From the NCBI GenBank assembly GCA_910589485.1, contig CAJUSW010000004.1, positions 124,001 through 188,000 on the forward strand: DNA of 64,000 nt, given 5' to 3'. The stretch comes from an uncultured Duncaniella sp. (GTDB lineage Bacteria; Bacteroidota; Bacteroidia; Bacteroidales; Muribaculaceae). Shown in pieces: positions 51,853-61,782 of this stretch (the stretch's first letter is position 1; every line of letters starts with the position of its first letter). A model generated the notes under the pieces. The model saw only the letters and a program-made list of their open reading frames with translations. It did not search any database and was not told where the DNA came from. A program made the translations under genes and the position numbers.

Positions 51853-53684
51853 TACATCTCATCCTTTTCATCATACTCTGTTACGCAGGTTTCCTGCTGT
51901 ATTTCCAGTTATTGCAGCGGCCGCTGTTTATCCTGTACAACCGCAAGGAGACCGATGCCGTCATCTCGCTCCGCGACTTCATGGCGATGTCGCGCCACGG
52001 ACTGCGGTCCGACGTGATCGTTGCCTCCTACCTTACCGCCCTGCCGGTGATAGCCGCTACGGTCCAGGCCTACGTGAACACGCCGTTTCTCGGCATATTC
52101 ATGGCTGTATACAGCATCGTGGCAGGATTGACGGTAGCCATCGGCACTGTGGTGGACACGGCTTTATATCCGTTCTGGAAATTCAAGCTCGACGCATGTG
52201 TGTTGCCCTATGTCAAGCAGATGAAGAGTGCTTTTGCGAGTGTGTCAACCGGATATATCATAGCTGGAGCCATAGCCCTGCTTGCCATGTCGGGGATCAC
52301 CGTCGGATGGTTCTGGCTTACAAGCAGAGTAGCCATGGGTTCCGGCCCGTTCATCGCATCGGGAGTGTTACAGATGGCTCTGACTCCACTCATCTTCATC
52401 ATTGCCGTGGGATGCCTGTTCATGCTGATACGCGGACTGGGCCGACGCCCCAACAATCCGAGCGTATCGTTCTACTCCAACAATCTCTTCTTCAACCACT
52501 GCGCCCTCAACCCGCTGTACGCTTTCATATACTCTCTCTCGACCAACGACAAGATCGAGGGAGCGTTCCGGGAGTTTGATGATGAGACATGCCACAGGGA
52601 ATTTGCCGAGATGTTTCCCGGCGACTCGTTCCCAGCCGATAAGTTACTTAACACCACCCGTCCCAATGTGCTGTTCATTGTGTGGGAGAGCCTGAGCGCA
52701 CGTTTTGTCGAGGCGCTGGGCGGACAGAAGGATGTCACCCCAAACATCAACCGGCTCTCAAAGGAGGGATTGTTTTTCACCCATGTTGACTGCAACAGTT
52801 TCCGCACCGACCGCGGACTCGTGGCGTTGCTGAGCGGATATCTCGCTCAACCCACCACAAGCGTGATACGCATGACCAAAAAGGTGCCCAATCTCCCGGC
52901 TTTCCCGCGCAAATTCAAGGAGGCCGGATATGAGACAATGGCCGTGCATGGCGGAGACCTCACGATTTTCCACAAGGGTGAGTACTATTACACCATGGGG
53001 CATGACCGCGTGGTGGGCGACAAGGATCTGCCCAAAGGATTGCCTACCGGCAAGTGGGGAATACATGACGGCGCTGTCCTCGACTGGATATATGACGACA
53101 TAATGGAGAAAACCTCGCGTGGGGTGAAGTGGTACACGACTTTCCAGACCCTCAGTTCGCACGAACCGTGGGAGGTACCGTATGCCCGACTCCAGGATGA
53201 TCCTATAGCCAACTCGTTTGCCTACATGGACGACGCCCTCGGCAGATTGGTGGAACGCCTCAGGAACACTCCGGCATGGGACAATCTGCTCATTGTGGTC
53301 ACCGGTGACCACGGATGCAACACCGGCCAGTTCCTTGCCCATGACAAATATGCCCACATACCCTTGCTTATGATAGGAGGTGCCGTGAAGCAACCAAGGT
53401 GCATCGACACGATAATGTCGCAGACCGACACAGCCTCGACCATCCTCGGACAGATGGAACTGCCTCATGAGGAGTTCATATTCAGCCGCGACGTGATGGC
53501 CGACAGCTACAGGTATCCATTCTCGTTCCACACATTTGTCAACGGCTTCATGTTCAGGGATGCCACAGGCTACACTGTGTATGACAACACCGCAGGAGCG
53601 GCAATCGACGCTCCCGACACCGACAGGGAACACAAAGGGAAAATAATACTCCAGTATCTCTACGAGGATCTTGCGAAAAGATAA
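51849..53684 (+). CDS. LTA-synthase-like membrane sulfatase-fold transferase
   Basis: 611 residues from ATG 51849 (overlapping the GT9 stop). Residues 1-200 hold about five membrane helices (MIHLILFIILCYAGFLLYFQ first); 270-600 form a periplasmic alkaline-phosphatase/sulfatase domain. The metal ligand/nucleophile set is visible: NVLFIVWESLS with the first metal glutamate, NSFRTDRGLVALLSG with Thr320 as nucleophile, and VTGDHG. This family includes lipoteichoic acid synthase (phosphoglycerol transfer) and, in Gram-negatives, phosphoethanolamine or phosphoglycerol transferases acting on lipid A, core or periplasmic glucans. Its operon with core genes supports an envelope-decorating role; the donor cannot be told. 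Confidence 0.85.
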   Translation: MIHLILFIILCYAGFLLYFQLLQRPLFILYNRKETDAVISLRDFMAMSRHGLRSDVIVASYLTALPVIAATVQAYVNTPFLGIFMAVYSIVAGLTVAIGTVVDTALYPFWKFKLDACVLPYVKQMKSAFASVSTGYIIAGAIALLAMSGITVGWFWLTSRVAMGSGPFIASGVLQMALTPLIFIIAVGCLFMLIRGLGRRPNNPSVSFYSNNLFFNHCALNPLYAFIYSLSTNDKIEGAFREFDDETCHREFAEMFPGDSFPADKLLNTTRPNVLFIVWESLSARFVEALGGQKDVTPNINRLSKEGLFFTHVDCNSFRTDRGLVALLSGYLAQPTTSVIRMTKKVPNLPAFPRKFKEAGYETMAVHGGDLTIFHKGEYYYTMGHDRVVGDKDLPKGLPTGKWGIHDGAVLDWIYDDIMEKTSRGVKWYTTFQTLSSHEPWEVPYARLQDDPIANSFAYMDDALGRLVERLRNTPAWDNLLIVVTGDHGCNTGQFLAHDKYAHIPLLMIGGAVKQPRCIDTIMSQTDTASTILGQMELPHEEFIFSRDVMADSYRYPFSFHTFVNGFMFRDATGYTVYDNTAGAAIDAPDTDREHKGKIILQYLYEDLAKR

Positions 53685-53714
53685 TCTCGCACAGATACCA
53701 GCATGCAAGAACCG

Positions 53715-54752
53715 TCAGTGCCGTGACACGACCTTAGAAAACCTCATCGTAGTCCTGAGCATGGGGAAATTGAGTGTGAGCAAAGCTCCGTCCGATTCCA
53801 CCACGGCATTTATATCCTCGGTAATAGGGCTGAATGTGGCATCAATCCACTCCATATCGTAATGCCCCTCGAATATGGTAGGGCGCAGCACCCCTTTGAC
53901 CATCATAGGCTTCCATCGGTCGCCGTAAGTCTGCGCACCACTTACGTAGATTATATCATAGCACGCAGGATCCCCCGGCGCTTCCGCCCCATTATCCGGC
54001 TCCCGTTTGACAATGCCGAGAGTGTAACGGCCCCCCATCCTTGCATATTTGGGATCGTTGTTCCGGTCAAAATAGGTCCAGAAACCCTCCAAGGGATCAT
54101 GCGAAGCGTCAATACGCGCTCTGAGGCTTTCAATACTCATTCCTGAATCAAGCATAGTAGCAGGATTGCGGCATGTTTCCACCGTAAAGACCGGAACAGT
54201 CAGCCGGCCCACGCTCCACACACTCACCTCGGCAGGGGCTGAATATTCAGGCAACCGAATCTCGGCCAATGGATTGTTGCGGTGGCCGCCCCCATTTATC
54301 TCAAGCATATCGCCCGCCAATGACAAGGCTAAAGAGTTGAACGCTTTGCCGTCGGTCACGAAACCGTCGACCTCCCGAGTCGACACTACGCATCCGTTAC
54401 GTTCAACCGTCAGCTCGGCTATACGGCGGTCGAGGATATCCCCGAAATCAGTATTGCCGAATCTCAACGACACCTTCACGGTGTCGCCCGGGGCTCTCAT
54501 AGTCACGCCCCACCATGAGTCGGCCATCCCCCGCTTCTGCTTCACGCCATGCATCAGCGCCCTCACTTCCACATCGAGCGACAATAGATCATCATCGGCC
54601 ACAGGAATCACTATCTCACCATCGCTCACATCAGCACCATGAGGCTCGTAATGCTTGCGGTGGCAATTATCTTCAAGTCCTGCGGACATGGCAGGATGGA
54701 TGGCCCCAAAGCCCAATATTAGCAGTGACAGCAGACGTGAGGAGACTGACAT
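53715..54752 (-). CDS. Secreted protein of unknown function
   Basis: 345 residues with a signal peptide (SRLLSLLILGFGAIHPAMSA). No recognised family. The body appears rich in beta strands; the C-terminal 130 residues contain EGFWTYFDRNNDPKYARMGG and RYTLGIVKREPD, GDRWKPMMVKGVLRPTIFEG and HYDMEWIDATFSPI, which look like a lipocalin-like or DUF-type beta barrel domain. It is convergent with the LTA-synthase-like gene (30 bases) and follows purF-like on the same strand by 40 bases. Function not assigned. Confidence 0.7.
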   Translation of the reverse strand: MSVSSRLLSLLILGFGAIHPAMSAGLEDNCHRKHYEPHGADVSDGEIVIPVADDDLLSLDVEVRALMHGVKQKRGMADSWWGVTMRAPGDTVKVSLRFGNTDFGDILDRRIAELTVERNGCVVSTREVDGFVTDGKAFNSLALSLAGDMLEINGGGHRNNPLAEIRLPEYSAPAEVSVWSVGRLTVPVFTVETCRNPATMLDSGMSIESLRARIDASHDPLEGFWTYFDRNNDPKYARMGGRYTLGIVKREPDNGAEAPGDPACYDIIYVSGAQTYGDRWKPMMVKGVLRPTIFEGHYDMEWIDATFSPITEDINAVVESDGALLTLNFPMLRTTMRFSKVVSRH

Positions 54753-54792
54753 AAAGGAGAGAGTTTAGAAGAGGTTTTACCTGTATAACGGA

Positions 54793-56682
54793 CTAACGCT
54801 TGTCAACATTGCCCTCATAGTAATTTATAAATGCACGGTTGACCAGACGTGTACCGCCGGGGGTGGGATAGTCGCCTGAGAAATACCAGTCACCGGGACA
54901 CGTCGGAATAGCCTCCCTCAGCCCATCGAGTGTCTGGTAAATTATATCCACCTCGGCATTGATCGATCCGTCATCGGTGAGCATCTCAACCATTTTACGT
55001 GAGATTTCCTCCTGAGTGAACGGAGCATACACAGCCTTGACACAATTGGTGATCTCGAAGTCGAGCAAAGACTCCTGCTCCTTGCAACGCTCATAGGTGG
55101 TGCGCAACACATCCTCCATGCCTCTATCTTTCAATAGTGCCACTGCTGCACGGAATGCGATAAACTCGCCCATTCTCGACATGTCAATACCGTAATAATC
55201 GGGATATCTCACCTGAGGCGACGAGGATACCACCACAATCTTCCGTGGATGCAAGCGATCGAGCATCTTGAGTATCGATTGCTTGAGGGTGGTGCCACGC
55301 ACAATGCTATCGTCGATCACCACGAGATTGTCCACATTGTTCTCGACTATGCCGTAGGTCACATCATAGACGTGGGCTGCCAGATCATTGCGTGATTCAC
55401 CCTCGGCGATGAAAGTTCGCAATTTAATATCCTTTATGGCCACTTTCTCAACCCTCAGGTTCTGGCTCATTATCTCCTTGAGACGCTCTTCATTCAGTGT
55501 ACCGGCCGCCTGGGCATTGAGAATCTGGGTGGTCTTCTGCCGGCTCAACTCATTCTCAAAACCGGCCACCATGCCTATGAAAGCCACCTCGGCCGTGTTG
55601 GGGATAAATGAGAAAACCGTGTGGGCGATATCCCCACCTATGCTCTCCATGATCGACGGCACGAGATTACATCCCAGTTGCTTGCGCTCGCGGTAGATAT
55701 CGGCATCACTTCCTCGCGAGAAATAGATGCGCTCAAACGAGCAACGCCTGTTGGTATCCTCACCGAGAATATCCCTCACGCTCACATGTCCGGCCTTATC
55801 CACGATCAGCGCGCTACCCGGAGTCAGCTCGCACACATCACGGCGGGCTACATTCAGCACGGTCTGTATCACAGGACGCTCGGAAGCGAGCACCACGATC
55901 TCGTCATCGTAGTAATAGAATGCCGGACGTATGCCGTGACGGTCACGCAGAGCGAACATGTCGCCCGAACCTGTGGCCCCGCATATCACGAATCCTCCAT
56001 CCCACGCATGGGCAGTGGCCGACAATATACGCGACATGTCGAGGTTATCCTCAATAGCATGGGTCAGCATCGGACCGGCGAGCGAATCGCGATACTGGCG
56101 GTATATGCGGTGATTCTCCTTATCAAGCGCATCGCCAAGCTGCTCAAGCAGAATCACGGTGTCACTGTATATCCTGGGATGCTGACCGCTCTTCACCACA
56201 TCCTGGAATATGGTGTCGACATTGGTCATGTTGAAGTTACCGCACATCAGCAGATTGCGCGATTTCCAGTTATTCCTGCGGAGGAACGGATGGCAATATG
56301 AAATACCGCTCTTACCGGTGGTTGAATACCTGAGATGGCCCATGTAGATCTCTCCGATGAACGGAGCATCCTCCACAACCTCCTGCGGTGTATGGGAATT
56401 TACATCGAAATGGGCAACTTTCTCCCTCACGGTATCGAAAATTTCCTGTATGGCATCCTTGCCGAGAGCCCTCTCGCGGAACACATATTCGTTGCCGGGG
56501 CATGAGTGCATCTTCACCACAACAATGCCGGCTCCCTCCTGTCCACGGTTGTGCTGTTTCTCCATGAGCAGATACAGCTTGTTGAGACCATAGGCGTATG
56601 CGCCATACTTCTCCTTATAGTATTCGAGAGGCTTCAGGAGACGTATCATAGCGACTCCACATTCATGTTTCAGGATCTCCAT
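54793..56682 (-). CDS. purF: PurF-family amidophosphoribosyltransferase, long Bacteroidetes form
   Basis: 629 residues: an N-terminal Ntn-hydrolase glutaminase domain and a C-terminal type I phosphoribosyltransferase domain. The start MEILKHECGVAMIRL is a seven-residue propeptide before the nucleophilic Cys8. The PRPP-binding signature is VVIDDSIVRGTTLKQS. The protein is about 130-150 residues longer than the classical PurF (about 470-500), and contains extra segments in the glutaminase half (VSTGKSGISYCHPFL region, RNNWKSRNLL). Bacteroides encode, as I recall, this long type besides a canonical PurF. It should make 5-phosphoribosylamine for purine synthesis. Symbol is by domain content; the precise role of the long type is not settled. 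Confidence 0.8.
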   Translation of the reverse strand: MEILKHECGVAMIRLLKPLEYYKEKYGAYAYGLNKLYLLMEKQHNRGQEGAGIVVVKMHSCPGNEYVFRERALGKDAIQEIFDTVREKVAHFDVNSHTPQEVVEDAPFIGEIYMGHLRYSTTGKSGISYCHPFLRRNNWKSRNLLMCGNFNMTNVDTIFQDVVKSGQHPRIYSDTVILLEQLGDALDKENHRIYRQYRDSLAGPMLTHAIEDNLDMSRILSATAHAWDGGFVICGATGSGDMFALRDRHGIRPAFYYYDDEIVVLASERPVIQTVLNVARRDVCELTPGSALIVDKAGHVSVRDILGEDTNRRCSFERIYFSRGSDADIYRERKQLGCNLVPSIMESIGGDIAHTVFSFIPNTAEVAFIGMVAGFENELSRQKTTQILNAQAAGTLNEERLKEIMSQNLRVEKVAIKDIKLRTFIAEGESRNDLAAHVYDVTYGIVENNVDNLVVIDDSIVRGTTLKQSILKMLDRLHPRKIVVVSSSPQVRYPDYYGIDMSRMGEFIAFRAAVALLKDRGMEDVLRTTYERCKEQESLLDFEITNCVKAVYAPFTQEEISRKMVEMLTDDGSINAEVDIIYQTLDGLREAIPTCPGDWYFSGDYPTPGGTRLVNRAFINYYEGNVDKR

Positions 56683-56739
56683 AGCACTGAAATATTTATC
56701 GATTGTGAGGATTGAGAATATTGATAGAAGGTAAACCTC

Positions 56740-58215
56740 TTAAGACTGCTTTTTCTCTTTTTTAGCAGGATCGCAAGTGAGACCCACACCCAGTTTCTTG
56801 AAAATCTTGTGGTCAACCTCGCCAAGCATCACTGTGGAATGAACCTGGCATCCGTACAACTGAGGCAGACATTCGAGCGCCTTACGGCAATCAGCGTTGG
56901 TGGTGCTGAGCACCGACAAGGCCACCAGCACCTCATCGGTGTGCAGGCGGGGATTTATCGAACGCAGATAATGGGTCTTGGTGTGCTGTATCGGCTCGAT
57001 CATGTGCTGAGGTATCAGTTTCACACCGTGGTCAATACCGGCCAGATGCTTGATAGCATTCAATATCAATGCCGCGCTCGGGCCAAGCAATGCGCTTGAT
57101 TCCGCCGTAATTATCGTACTGTCGGCCAGTTCGATCGCCGAGCATGGCACGCCACTCTGCTCGGCACGTTCACGGGCGGCCTTTACGGGCTTGCGATAGG
57201 AAGTGTCGATCTTGGCTTGCTTGAACAGCAGGGCTATCTTATTCACCTCATTCTCGTTACAGTCGCCTTGCGCCATGTGGTTGAGAGCCGAGAAATAACG
57301 CCTTATTATCTCCTCCTTGGATGCGTCACAGCACACCTCGTCGTCCGAGATACAGAATCCAACCATGTTGACACCCATATCGGTAGGTGACTTATAGGGA
57401 TTCTCACCGTATATGCCCTCAAACAGGGCATTCAGCACGGGATATATCTCAATGTCACGGTTATAGTTGACGGCAGTCTTACCATATGCCTCAAGGTGGA
57501 ACGGATCGATCATATTCACGTCATTGAGGTCGGCCGTAGCAGCCTCGTAAGCGATGTTTACCGGATGCTTCAGGGGCAAACTCCACACGGGGAATGTCTC
57601 GAATTTGGCATATCCGGCCTCGATTCCGCGCTTGTGTTCATTGTAGAGCTGGCTCAGACACACGGCCATCTTGCCGCTGCCGGGACCGGGAGCTGTTACA
57701 ATCACGAGGGGGCGCGATGTCTCCACATAATCATTACGGCCGAATCCTTCGTCGGAATCTATGAGATCCACATTGGTGGGATACCCATCGATGGTGTAAT
57801 GTACATAAGTGGTGATGTCGAGACGTGATAATTTCTCGCGGAAAGCATCGGCACTGCTCTGGCCGTTATAGTGGGTGATCACAACCGATCCCACCATGAA
57901 TCCGCGACGCTGAAATTCGTTGCGCAGGCGCAGCACATCCATGTCGTAAGTGATGCCAAGGTCGTTTCTCACCTTGTTCTTCTCGATGTCGAGGGCGCTG
58001 ATCACTATCACTATCTCGGCCTTGTCGGCGAGTTGCGAGAGCATCCTCAGTTTGCTGTCGGGCTGGAATCCGGGGAGCACACGGCTTGCATGATAGTCAT
58101 CGAAAAGTTTACCACCGAGTTCAAGATAAAGCTTGTTTCCGAACTGCGCTATGCGTTCTTTGATATGCTCAGATTGTATCCTGAGATATTTGTCGTTGTC
58201 GAATCCGTATTTCAT
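56740..58215 (-). CDS. DUF1846 family protein
   Basis: 491 residues from ATG 58215; a TTG start 12 codons upstream is open but adds an unlikely MHVQKSL stretch that overlaps the promoter motif. The sequence contains the DUF1846 hallmarks: RVLPGFQPDSKLRML, VHYTIDGYPTNVDLI, RPLVIVTAPGPGSGKMAVCL (a P-loop-like GPGSGK) and VNMVGFCISDDEVCC. Structures in this family show a Rossmann-like ATP-binding core, but function is unknown. Last gene before a hairpin; a TAACTTTG promoter element is nine bases before its ATG. Confidence 0.85.
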   Translation of the reverse strand: MKYGFDNDKYLRIQSEHIKERIAQFGNKLYLELGGKLFDDYHASRVLPGFQPDSKLRMLSQLADKAEIVIVISALDIEKNKVRNDLGITYDMDVLRLRNEFQRRGFMVGSVVITHYNGQSSADAFREKLSRLDITTYVHYTIDGYPTNVDLIDSDEGFGRNDYVETSRPLVIVTAPGPGSGKMAVCLSQLYNEHKRGIEAGYAKFETFPVWSLPLKHPVNIAYEAATADLNDVNMIDPFHLEAYGKTAVNYNRDIEIYPVLNALFEGIYGENPYKSPTDMGVNMVGFCISDDEVCCDASKEEIIRRYFSALNHMAQGDCNENEVNKIALLFKQAKIDTSYRKPVKAARERAEQSGVPCSAIELADSTIITAESSALLGPSAALILNAIKHLAGIDHGVKLIPQHMIEPIQHTKTHYLRSINPRLHTDEVLVALSVLSTTNADCRKALECLPQLYGCQVHSTVMLGEVDHKIFKKLGVGLTCDPAKKEKKQS

Positions 58216-58224
58216 AACGGGTTG

Positions 58225-58232
58225 CAAAGTTA
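58225..58232 (-). promoter_or_regulatory. -7 promoter element nine bases before the DUF1846 start
   Basis: Minus strand TAACTTTG matches TAnnTTTG; the ATG follows after nine bases, so the transcript would be leaderless or have a very short leader, as for the B3/B4 gene. Confidence 0.45.
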
Positions 58233-58257
58233 ATGATTTTTGCACGTGCAAGCAACG

Positions 58258-58289
58258 TTGAGGCCCGATTTTTATTAACCGGGCCTCAA
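58258..58289 (-). terminator. Hairpin after murF-alr
   Basis: A 10-bp stem TTGAGGCCCG/CGGGCCTCAA (58258-58267 with 58280-58289), 12-base loop. It starts 27 bases after the murF-alr stop. On the minus strand no T run follows, so termination efficiency is uncertain. Confidence 0.5.
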
Positions 58290-58316
58290 AAAGTTTTCTA
58301 CAATGTCAGTGAGGGT

Positions 58317-60806
58317 TCACTCGCGGTAGTACACTCTCTTTACTCGCTGCGATACTGAAGCCAACACCTCGTAGGATATAGTGCCGAGGGTCTCGGCAAG
58401 CACGTCAACAGGCACTGATTCACCGAATATCTCCACACGGTCACCCACCTGCACGTCGCTGACATCGGTAACGTCGATCATACATGCGTCCATACATATG
58501 GTACCAACCACCGGACACATCACGCCACGCACGTTAAAGGATGAATTGCCGTAGCCAAGATGACGGTTGAGGCCGTCGGCATAGCCTATGGGTACAGTGG
58601 CGATCACCGAATCACGCTTTAGTACTCCTCGCCTGTTATAGCCTATGGTAGTCCCTGCCGGCCAACTCTTGATGGATATTATGCTCGTGCTGAGGGTGGA
58701 GACGGGGCGTAGCTCATCCTGCGATCCGTCGCGCATGGTGCGTATTCCATATAGACCTATACCCAGTCTCACCATGTCGTATTGATGATCAGGGAAACGG
58801 GTGATGCCGGTGGAGTTGAGTATGTGACGCAATATCTTCCTTTCAGGGAAGGCACTCAGGAGCATGTCACAGCAACGATCGAAGTAATCAAACTGGCTCA
58901 TCGTATAATCATCCTCCTGAGGATCATCGGCCGCACAGAGGTGGGAGAATATACTCTTAGGCACCACGTAATCCTGTGAACGGAGTATTTCTATGATCTC
59001 GGGCAAAGTCTCAAGCATGAAGCCCAGACGGTGCATGCCTGAATCGATCTTGATATGCACAGGATACCCCTTGATGCCACATCGGCGTGCCTCCTCTATA
59101 AGAGCTTTCAGGAAGTCGATGGAATATATCTCGGGTTCGAGATGATTGTCAAATATGGATTTGAAATTATCTACAGCTGGATTGAGCACTATAATGGGCA
59201 TTGTGATACCCGCCTGACGTAGGTCGGCCCCTTCATCGTGGACCGCTACGGCAAGATATGTCGCGCCCTGGCTCTGGAGTGTCTTGGCCAGCTCATATGA
59301 GCCGGCTCCGTAACCTGAAGCCTTGATCATGCACACCATTCCTGTGGTAGGCTTGATGTGCGAGCGGAAAAAATTGAAATTGTCGACCACGGCATCCAGA
59401 TTGATCTCCAGAACCGTCTCATGCTGACGCTTCTCGATGAGACGTTCCACCTCGCTCAACGAAGCGTCCGGCGAACCCTTTATAAGTATGAGCTCGGCAT
59501 GGAAATCATCGGCCGTCACATTATCGAGAAATGCGTCTACCGAGGGGTAGGTCACACTTCCATCAGGCAGAGAGCCTGCATGGCGATGGATCTCCTCACC
59601 TATTCCTATTACCCGACCAATATTGAGCACCTGCATCAGCTGTGAAGCCTCGGCATATACTCCGGCAGGATCCTTCCCCTCGGTGTCGAGATCGCCGAGG
59701 ATCACGGTGAGAGAATGATCGGGAGTGACGCGTCGCTCCATAAAATCGAGTGCGAGCGACAGTGAAGTGATATCCGATGAATAGCGGTCGTGGATCAGCT
59801 GGCAGTCATTCAATCCGTCAATCACATCGAGACGTGTGTTCACCGGCCTCAGAGTGGCCATACGTGTCTCTATTTCAGCAGGTGAAATCCCCAGCAGGAG
59901 CATTACAGCAAGCGAATGAAGGGCGTTTTCGATATCACGCTCCGAGGTAAACGGGATGGTGAACCGGCCCTCGCGACCCTCATTCCCTTTCCATGAATAG
60001 CCGATGAGTGTCTGACCGTCGGATTTCACCACTTCCGTCACCACAAGCCTGGCGCCCGGGTGATTGTGACGTGTCCATCCTATACGCTCCGGCCCGTCGG
60101 GCAGGCAGGATGATATCAGGTCATTGTCGGCACAATACACCACCTTGTGGCAACCTTTCATAAGCGATGCCTTCTCGCGGCATTTCTCTTCGATGGAGGC
60201 GAATCCGTGGCTATGGGCCGCGCCGATATTGGTAAATACACCTATTTCGGGCGAGATCATCTCCTCAAGTCGCTCCATCTCGCCGGGCTGTGATATGCCC
60301 GCCTCGATTATGGCGATGTCGGTGTCATTGTCCACACCCCACAGCGACAGGGGCACACCGGTCTGGGAATTATAACTGCGAGGAGATCTTGCCACCTTGA
60401 AATCAGGCGACAGCAGGCGGTAGAGCCACTCCTTGACAGTGGTTTTACCACGGCTACCGGTTATGGCTATGGCTTTGGTGCCGGTGCATGCCATGCGGTG
60501 ATGACGGGCAAGAGCCTGGAGCGCATCGAGCGGGGAATGGACCTTAAGGAACATGGCGCCGGGCATCTCGCCGGCACAATCGGGCACAGCCTCCACGACA
60601 AATGCCCTCACCCCTTTGCCATACAGGTCGCGCAGGTATCTATGACCGTCACCCGATGAGGTGCGCAGGGCGAAAAACAGGGTTCCGGCTACATTTATTA
60701 GAGACCGGCTGTCGGTAAGAAGCCGGCTGATTCTATAGGTTGAATCGTCCGAAGATGACAAGTCCGCACCTATTATGCGGGCCACTTCATGAATATTATA
60801 TTCCAT
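58317..60806 (-). CDS. murF-alr: Bifunctional MurF ligase / alanine racemase
   Basis: 829 residues, a fusion common in Bacteroidetes. Residues about 1-450 are MurF, which adds D-Ala-D-Ala to UDP-MurNAc-tripeptide, with the ATP loop ITGSRGKTTVKEW (GSRGKTT at 117-123) and the late motif HDRYSSDITSLSLALDFM. Residues about 455-829 are PLP-dependent alanine racemase, with the PLP-lysine segment MIKASGYGAGSYELAKTL, HIKIDSGMHRLGF, and the catalytic tyrosine in GTTIGYNRRG. The racemase makes the D-Ala used by the ligase pathway, which explains the fusion. Start ATG at 60806 overlaps the end of the GSCFA gene by 11 bases. Confidence 0.96.
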   Translation of the reverse strand: MEYNIHEVARIIGADLSSSDDSTYRISRLLTDSRSLINVAGTLFFALRTSSGDGHRYLRDLYGKGVRAFVVEAVPDCAGEMPGAMFLKVHSPLDALQALARHHRMACTGTKAIAITGSRGKTTVKEWLYRLLSPDFKVARSPRSYNSQTGVPLSLWGVDNDTDIAIIEAGISQPGEMERLEEMISPEIGVFTNIGAAHSHGFASIEEKCREKASLMKGCHKVVYCADNDLISSCLPDGPERIGWTRHNHPGARLVVTEVVKSDGQTLIGYSWKGNEGREGRFTIPFTSERDIENALHSLAVMLLLGISPAEIETRMATLRPVNTRLDVIDGLNDCQLIHDRYSSDITSLSLALDFMERRVTPDHSLTVILGDLDTEGKDPAGVYAEASQLMQVLNIGRVIGIGEEIHRHAGSLPDGSVTYPSVDAFLDNVTADDFHAELILIKGSPDASLSEVERLIEKRQHETVLEINLDAVVDNFNFFRSHIKPTTGMVCMIKASGYGAGSYELAKTLQSQGATYLAVAVHDEGADLRQAGITMPIIVLNPAVDNFKSIFDNHLEPEIYSIDFLKALIEEARRCGIKGYPVHIKIDSGMHRLGFMLETLPEIIEILRSQDYVVPKSIFSHLCAADDPQEDDYTMSQFDYFDRCCDMLLSAFPERKILRHILNSTGITRFPDHQYDMVRLGIGLYGIRTMRDGSQDELRPVSTLSTSIISIKSWPAGTTIGYNRRGVLKRDSVIATVPIGYADGLNRHLGYGNSSFNVRGVMCPVVGTICMDACMIDVTDVSDVQVGDRVEIFGESVPVDVLAETLGTISYEVLASVSQRVKRVYYRE

Positions 60807-61767
60807 TGGAAATGTATCTGTCGATATTTGTTGCCAATTGAGGGAGAGCGGTGATGAAATCGGTTATTATTCTGTTCTTGTCGTCCGTTCCATTATCAGC
60901 CCGTCCGCCCATTGGTCTGTGGGCCAGCCGGCGGGTGACACGCCGTGCCTTTTCAGCCAAAGCCATGGTCTCGGGGGTGAAATATGTAGCGGAAAAGTTT
61001 TCGTAGATATATCTTACGGCCTGATCGGTGGGGTGCTTCATATCTTCGGCATAGAACCGGTAGTCACGCAGATCGTCCATCATGATCTCAAACGACGGGA
61101 AGTAATGAACTCCGTCGTACCGCGACACCACATCCTCAATGGCCAACACAAGTGTCGCCTTGGCAAGAGTGTTGCCATGAGCCCCCTGCCCCAGATAGCG
61201 CAATGGGCTCACTGTGAATATGACCTTGAGGTCGGGATTGACCGTCCGGGAGATCTCGACAATGGATTCCAGAGATGTGATGCACTGGGAGAGTGACAGC
61301 AGTTCCTCGTCAAACTCGCTTGCCGGTAACTTATGGCAATTAGCCACCACAAAAGTGGAACATGAGCTGCGGAACACTCTATTGGTGCCGAGCGTCACTA
61401 TGAGAGCCGAAGCTCCGGCAAGCGACTTATGGGCCGAATGTATGCGCGAAGTCATTATCCGGGCAGTCTCCTCAGGATCGGAGCCGGAATAGCGCGAATG
61501 GAAAAAGAAGCTATGATAACGCCCCTCGTGCATAAACAGGTCACGTGGCTCGATGGTGCAATCATCAGCCAAAATGGCCACGGCATGTTCCACCGAAGCG
61601 GGATTGTAGAGCGGACCGAATGGATTGACCGTGACATCGAAGAGGTCGTCACGCAGACAAGCCCCGATGTTGTCGGTGAAGCATGATCCGATCATCAATA
61701 CCGGTTCATTGTGAGATATCAGGCCTCTGTAACCGTCGAGAGGCTTCACTACTGTACGGAACTCCAT
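60796..61767 (-). CDS. GSCFA domain protein
   Basis: 323 residues with the defining GSCFA-type motif IGSCFTDNIGACL (residues 26-38), an SGNH-like nucleophile serine/cysteine block, followed by NPFGPLYNPASVEHAV, TLGTNRVF and FTVSPLRYLGQG, then YFPSFEIMMDDLRDYRFYAE with HPT, which matches the C-terminal catalytic Asp-His pair of GDSL/SGNH esterases. The family is tied to cell-envelope biology in Bacteroidetes and to plant/animal-type acyltransfer, but no activity is known. It precedes murF-alr with an 11-base overlap, so translation is probably coupled. Confidence 0.88.
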   Translation of the reverse strand: MEFRTVVKPLDGYRGLISHNEPVLMIGSCFTDNIGACLRDDLFDVTVNPFGPLYNPASVEHAVAILADDCTIEPRDLFMHEGRYHSFFFHSRYSGSDPEETARIMTSRIHSAHKSLAGASALIVTLGTNRVFRSSCSTFVVANCHKLPASEFDEELLSLSQCITSLESIVEISRTVNPDLKVIFTVSPLRYLGQGAHGNTLAKATLVLAIEDVVSRYDGVHYFPSFEIMMDDLRDYRFYAEDMKHPTDQAVRYIYENFSATYFTPETMALAEKARRVTRRLAHRPMGGRADNGTDDKNRIITDFITALPQLATNIDRYISNGI

Positions 61768-61782
61768 CTCAGTCCTCCAGTG

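Noticed and set aside
58216..58251. TTG start extending the DUF1846 protein by 12 residues
   Set aside because: It would overlap the promoter motif, and the ATG at 58215 begins the family-like sequence.
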